This document shows, piece after piece, positions 60,553 to 64,000 of a DNA stretch of 64,000 bases (its first letter is position 1; each line of letters starts with the position of its first letter). The notes under the pieces are model-generated. The model did not search any database and had not been told where the DNA came from. It worked only from the letters and a program-made list of their open reading frames with translations. Origin of the DNA: DASXRC01 sp036506495 (GTDB lineage Bacteria > Actinomycetota > Actinomycetes > Mycobacteriales > Micromonosporaceae); contig DASXRQ010000166.1 in NCBI GenBank assembly GCA_036506495.1, positions 1-64,000 on the forward strand. Direction: 5' to 3'. A program made the translations under genes and the position numbers.

Positions 60553-61767
60553 ATGCGACACACCCCCCGTAAGCCGCTCTCCCCGGAGGCCGCGGCGGTC
60601 CTCTCGATGACCGGCCTGTCCCGGCGGACCCTTGTCCGTGGCGGCCTCGCCGGCGGCGCGTTGCTCGCCGCGGGCGGCGCGCTGGCGGCCTGTGGCACCA
60701 AGGGCAAGAAGCAGACCGAGGCCAGCTGCGTCAGCGAGGACAAGTCCGCGACCGAGAAGACGATCAACTTCTCAAACTGGCCGCTCTACATGGATGTGGA
60801 CGAGAAGAACGAGTCCAAGCACCCCACCCTCGACGCGTTCGTCTCCAGCACCGGCATCCAGGTCAAGTACACCGAGGACATCAACGACAACAACCAGTTC
60901 TTCGGCAAGGTTCAGCCGCAGTTGGCCGCGTGCCAGTCGACCGACCGCGACATCTTCGTGCTCACCGACTGGATGGCGTCCCGTGTGATCGGGCTGGGCT
61001 GGATCCAGAAGCTCGACAAGTCCAAGATCCCGAATGTCGAGGCGAATGTACTCGACGGGCTGCGCGGGCGCCCCTGGGACAAGAACACCGACCACGCGGT
61101 CCCCTGGCAGTCGGGACTGACCGGCATCGCCTACAACAGCAAGGTCACCAAGGAGGTCCGGACGATCGACGAGCTGCTCACCCGGCCCGACCTCAAGGGC
61201 AAGGTGACGATGCTGTCGGAGATGAACGACACGATGGGCCTGCTGTTGCAGTCGAACGGGCACGATCCGTCCAACTTCACCGACGCGCAGTTCGACGACG
61301 CGCTCGAGAAGCTGAAGCGGGCGGTCGCCTCCGGCCAGATCCGCAAGTTCACCGGCAACGAGTACGCGACTGACCTCGACAAGGGCGACATCGCCGCGTG
61401 TGTCGCGTGGTCCGGCGACGTCATCCAGCTGAACAACGCCCAGTTCGTCACGCCGGACTCAGGCCTGATGATCTGGTCGGACAACATGCTGGTGCCGAAC
61501 AAGGCCAGCCACAAGGCGAACGCCGAGCAGCTCATGAACTACTACTACGACCCCAAGGTCGCCGCCGAGCTGGCCGCGTGGGTCAACTACATCTGCCCGG
61601 TCAAGGGTGCGCAGGCCGAAATGGAGAAGATCGACAAGGACCTTGCGGCGAACCCATTGATCTTCCCCGACGCGGCGACGCTCGGGAAGTCGAAGGTCTT
61701 CATGGCCGTCGACGAGGGCAAGCGGCGAACCTACGAGGGCAAGTTCCAGCAGGTCATCGGGGCGTAG
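60553..61767 (+). CDS. potD: Polyamine ABC transporter substrate-binding lipoprotein
   Basis: 404 residues from ATG 60553. The N-terminus has a twin-arginine motif SRRTLVRGG and lipobox LAACG, so it is a Tat-exported lipoprotein. The mature part (after about residue 47) begins with FSNWPLYMDVDEKN and contains PWQSGLTGIAYN, matching PotD-type proteins; aspartates that contact polyamine amino groups would lie in WSGDVIQ and elsewhere. Binds spermidine or putrescine. First gene of the potDABC operon. Confidence 0.88.
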   Translation: MRHTPRKPLSPEAAAVLSMTGLSRRTLVRGGLAGGALLAAGGALAACGTKGKKQTEASCVSEDKSATEKTINFSNWPLYMDVDEKNESKHPTLDAFVSSTGIQVKYTEDINDNNQFFGKVQPQLAACQSTDRDIFVLTDWMASRVIGLGWIQKLDKSKIPNVEANVLDGLRGRPWDKNTDHAVPWQSGLTGIAYNSKVTKEVRTIDELLTRPDLKGKVTMLSEMNDTMGLLLQSNGHDPSNFTDAQFDDALEKLKRAVASGQIRKFTGNEYATDLDKGDIAACVAWSGDVIQLNNAQFVTPDSGLMIWSDNMLVPNKASHKANAEQLMNYYYDPKVAAELAAWVNYICPVKGAQAEMEKIDKDLAANPLIFPDAATLGKSKVFMAVDEGKRRTYEGKFQQVIGA

Positions 61768-61772
61768 GCGCA

Positions 61773-62927
61773 ATGGACGAGCGCACGCGAACCGCGGGGG
61801 ATCTGCACCTGGCGAACGTCACCAAGCGGTTCGGCACGATCACTGCGGTCGACGACCTCACCCTGACCGTCCCGCAGGGGTCCTTCTTCGCGCTGCTCGG
61901 GGCGTCCGGCTGCGGCAAGACGACCACGCTGCGCATGGTCGCCGGGCTCGAGGAGCCCACGTCGGGACAGGTGCTGCTCGGCGGGCGGGACATCTCGCGA
62001 GAACGCCCGTACCGGCGGCCCGTCAACACGGTGTTCCAGAGCTACGCGCTCTTTCCGCACCTGGACGTCTTCGAGAACGTGGCCTTCGGCCTGCGCCGCC
62101 GCGGCGCCAAGAACGTAGCGGCGCAGGTTCGGGACCTGCTGGCGCTCGTCCAGCTGGCCGGCTACGAGCGCCGCCGGCCGGCGGAGCTCTCCGGCGGCCA
62201 GCAGCAGCGGGTCGCGCTGGCCCGAGCGCTGATCAACCACCCGCAGGTGCTGCTACTCGACGAGCCGCTCGGCGCACTGGACCTCAAGCTGCGCCGGCAG
62301 ATGCAGATCGAGCTCAAGCGCATCCAGACCGAGGTCGGCGTCACGTTCCTGCACGTCACCCACGACCAGGAGGAGGCCATGTGGATGGCCGACACCGTCG
62401 CGGTGATGAACGCCGGCCGGATCGAGCAGCTCGGCGCGCCCGAGGACATCTACGAGTTCCCGGCCAGCCCCTTCGTGGCGAACTTCCTCGGCCAGTCGAA
62501 CCTGTTCGCGGCGGAGGTGTCCGGCCGGTCCGGCGAGGATCTCCTGCTATCGGCGCACGGCTCGCGGTTCGCCGCGCCCGCCGGCCGCGCGCGCTCCGCC
62601 GATGGCCAGGTCTGGCTGGGCGTACGCCCGGAGAAGGTGCAGCTGGCGCCGACCGAGCAGGGCGCGCCGCCTGGGCACAACGCGGTCAACGGGGTGCTCA
62701 CCGACATCTGCTACGCCGGCGTCAGCACCGAGTACCTGGTGAAGACCCCGTGGGGCCAGGAGATGTCGGTGTTCTCCGCGAACGCCGCCGCGGGCGGCCT
62801 GCTGCAGCCGGGCACGGAGGTGGTGGCGCACTGGTTCCCGACGCATTCGTTCGTGCTGCGCCGCTCGCCGGACGAGGGTGAGCCCACTCCGGTCTACGCC
62901 GCCGACCCGCTGGGCGTCGCGCCATGA
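61773..62927 (+). CDS. potA: Polyamine ABC transporter ATP-binding protein
   Basis: 384 residues from ATG 61773, 5 bp after potD. Walker A GASGCGKTT, signature LSGGQQQRVALARAL, Walker B LLLDEPLGALD, then H-loop THDQEEAM. The C-terminal ~130 residues are a TOBE-type regulatory domain (GVRPEKVQLAP). Energises polyamine uptake. Confidence 0.93.
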   Translation: MDERTRTAGDLHLANVTKRFGTITAVDDLTLTVPQGSFFALLGASGCGKTTTLRMVAGLEEPTSGQVLLGGRDISRERPYRRPVNTVFQSYALFPHLDVFENVAFGLRRRGAKNVAAQVRDLLALVQLAGYERRRPAELSGGQQQRVALARALINHPQVLLLDEPLGALDLKLRRQMQIELKRIQTEVGVTFLHVTHDQEEAMWMADTVAVMNAGRIEQLGAPEDIYEFPASPFVANFLGQSNLFAAEVSGRSGEDLLLSAHGSRFAAPAGRARSADGQVWLGVRPEKVQLAPTEQGAPPGHNAVNGVLTDICYAGVSTEYLVKTPWGQEMSVFSANAAAGGLLQPGTEVVAHWFPTHSFVLRRSPDEGEPTPVYAADPLGVAP

Positions 62928-63003
62928 GCGAGCGCGAGCGAGTGAATCGGATAGCTCGGGGCGCACAAGCCTCATGGCCGACCGCAGCGAAGCGAGGACG
63001 GCC
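62928..63003 (+). other. potA-potB spacer with repetitive GAGCG motif
   Basis: The 76-bp spacer starts GAGCGAGCGCGAGCGAG-like sequence and ends with CGCAGCGAAGCGAGG. Such GAGCGCAGCGAGCG-type spacers are frequent between Micromonosporaceae genes (recalled, not verified). An upstream in-frame ATG (62974) for potB is possible but has no ribosome binding site. Confidence 0.4.
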
Positions 63004-63930
63004 ATGAGCGCTCTCGGCCACGTCGGGACCGCGGTCGAGCCGGGAGCCGCGCCGCCGCCCTCGACCGAGCCGGTGGCGGGCGCCCGCCGTCGGCGCCTCC
63101 TGCCGTACCTGCTGCTGCTGCCCGGCGGGGCCTGGCTGACGCTGTTCTTCGCCGTGCCGGCGCTCCAACTGTTCGCGACCAGCCTCTACGACCCGTCCGG
63201 CTCGCTGGCCGAGGGCTACGCGATGACTTGGCGGTTGGCCAACTACGCCGACGCGGTCGCGGCGTACTGGCCGCACTTCTTCCGCTCGTTCCTGTATTCC
63301 GGCATCGCGACCGCAGCGTGCCTGCTCCTGGGCTACCCGCTCGCCTACGCGATCGCCCAGAAGGCGGGCCGCTGGAAGAACCTGCTGCTGGTCGCCGTGA
63401 TCGCGCCGTTCTTCACGAGCTTCCTGGTCCGCACGCTCGCGTGGAAGACGATCCTGTCCGACAACGGCTGGCTCGTCGGCGTACTGCGGGATCTGCACAT
63501 CCTGGCCCCGGGGGGCCGGCTGCTCGCGACGCCGTTCGCGGTCGTGGCCGGGCTGACGTACAACTTCCTGCCGTTCATGGTGCTGCCGCTGTACGCGAGC
63601 CTGGAGAAGCTGGACGGCCGGCTGCTCGAGGCGGCCAACGACCTCTACGCCAACCCGGTCAGGACATTCGCCCGGGTCACGCTGCCGCTGTCGATGCCGG
63701 GCGTGGTGGCCGGCACGCTGCTGACGTTCATCCCCGCGGCGGGGGACTACATCAACGCCGAACTGCTCGGCACGCCGAACCAGTACATGATCGGCAACGT
63801 GATCGACTCGGCGTTCCTCGTGCGGCTGGACTACCCGCAGGCCGCCGCGCTGTCCTTCCTGCTGATGGCGGCGATCCTGGCGATGGTCTTCGTCTACGTC
63901 CGGCGGGCCGGAACCGAGGAGGTGCTGTGA
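63004..63930 (+). CDS. potB: Polyamine ABC transporter permease (first)
   Basis: 308 residues from ATG 63004 (GAGGACGG upstream). Six hydrophobic segments from about residue 30, with the permease loop EAANDLYANPVRTFARVTLPLSMPG, the EAA motif that contacts PotA. N-terminal 30 residues are hydrophilic. With the next gene it forms the membrane channel. Confidence 0.9.
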   Translation: MSALGHVGTAVEPGAAPPPSTEPVAGARRRRLLPYLLLLPGGAWLTLFFAVPALQLFATSLYDPSGSLAEGYAMTWRLANYADAVAAYWPHFFRSFLYSGIATAACLLLGYPLAYAIAQKAGRWKNLLLVAVIAPFFTSFLVRTLAWKTILSDNGWLVGVLRDLHILAPGGRLLATPFAVVAGLTYNFLPFMVLPLYASLEKLDGRLLEAANDLYANPVRTFARVTLPLSMPGVVAGTLLTFIPAAGDYINAELLGTPNQYMIGNVIDSAFLVRLDYPQAAALSFLLMAAILAMVFVYVRRAGTEEVL

Positions 63931-64000
63931 TGGCGTACCGCTTCGGCCGCTGGCTCGCCGACCGGTGGATCCTCGTCATCGGCCTGCTCGTCCTGGCGTA
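63930..64000 (+). CDS. potC: Polyamine ABC transporter permease (second), partial
   Basis: ATG 63930 overlaps the potB stop as TGATG. The visible 23 codons (MAYRFGRWLADRWILVIGLL...) show a basic start and the first transmembrane helix of a PotC-type permease. The gene is cut by the window edge. Confidence 0.75.
   Translation, partial: MAYRFGRWLADRWILVIGLLVLA

Overview
The window is high-GC (about 70 percent or more), densely coding actinobacterial chromosome. Mycothiol-dependent detoxification (mca), coenzyme F420 biosynthesis (cofE, cofD, fbiC), a WhiB regulator, a leucine tRNA reading UUA (bldA type) and many GTG starts point to a filamentous or sporulating actinomycete. The gene set and the style of the small hypothetical genes suggest Micromonosporaceae; this is an inference, not a proven identity. 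The order mannose-1-phosphate guanylyltransferase, F420 genes, whiB and DUF3499 resembles the whiB neighbourhood of Streptomyces.

Layout. 1-3.5 kb: a GT-C-like membrane protein, a broken HNH endonuclease gene and tRNA-Leu(UAA), then a DUF402 gene and a small companion. 3.5-9.7 kb: thiolase, two tandem SGNH hydrolases, a DUF1232 protein, cystathionine beta-synthase and a trypsin-like PDZ protease without a secretion signal. 9.7-17.3 kb: a cysteine-desulfurase-like enzyme, gamma-carbonic-anhydrase-like protein, RNase Z with an odd leader, a secreted DUF1906/FG-GAP protein, a MazF-type toxin-antitoxin pair and msrA. 17.3-24.4 kb: HIT protein, cystathionine gamma-synthase, amidase, threonine dehydratase, greA, DUF4307 and mca. 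24.4-33 kb: a membrane GGDEF-EAL protein behind an 18-codon upstream ORF, a YyaL-type thioredoxin-domain protein, a PadR regulator, purK and purE. 33-43 kb: a 1633-residue polytopic membrane protein, UDP-glucose dehydrogenase, acyl-CoA dehydrogenase, two related small membrane proteins and a frameshifted ORF. 43-56.8 kb: acetoacetyl-CoA synthetase, TIGR03089 protein, glycosyltransferase, manC, ArsR-like regulator, the F420 genes, whiB, a metallopeptidase-fold protein and DUF3499. 56.8-64 kb: a polyamine locus with FAD amine oxidase, aminotransferase, Lrp/AsnC regulator and the potDABC transporter, cut by the right edge.

Functional links. The cystathionine enzymes plus threonine dehydratase suggest sulfur amino acid interconversion. 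purK and purE are adjacent and catalyse consecutive purine steps. cofD and cofE overlap and feed F420 synthesis, with fbiC making the FO chromophore nearby. The polyamine genes form a coherent uptake and degradation unit with palindromic candidate operators in both promoter regions.

The most unusual non-coding signal is a dispersed palindrome family (core CAACTCCGTCAGAGTTG and a variant) found only in intergenic gaps, several times as closely spaced pairs. No CRISPR array, insertion sequence, prophage or complete defence island was found.
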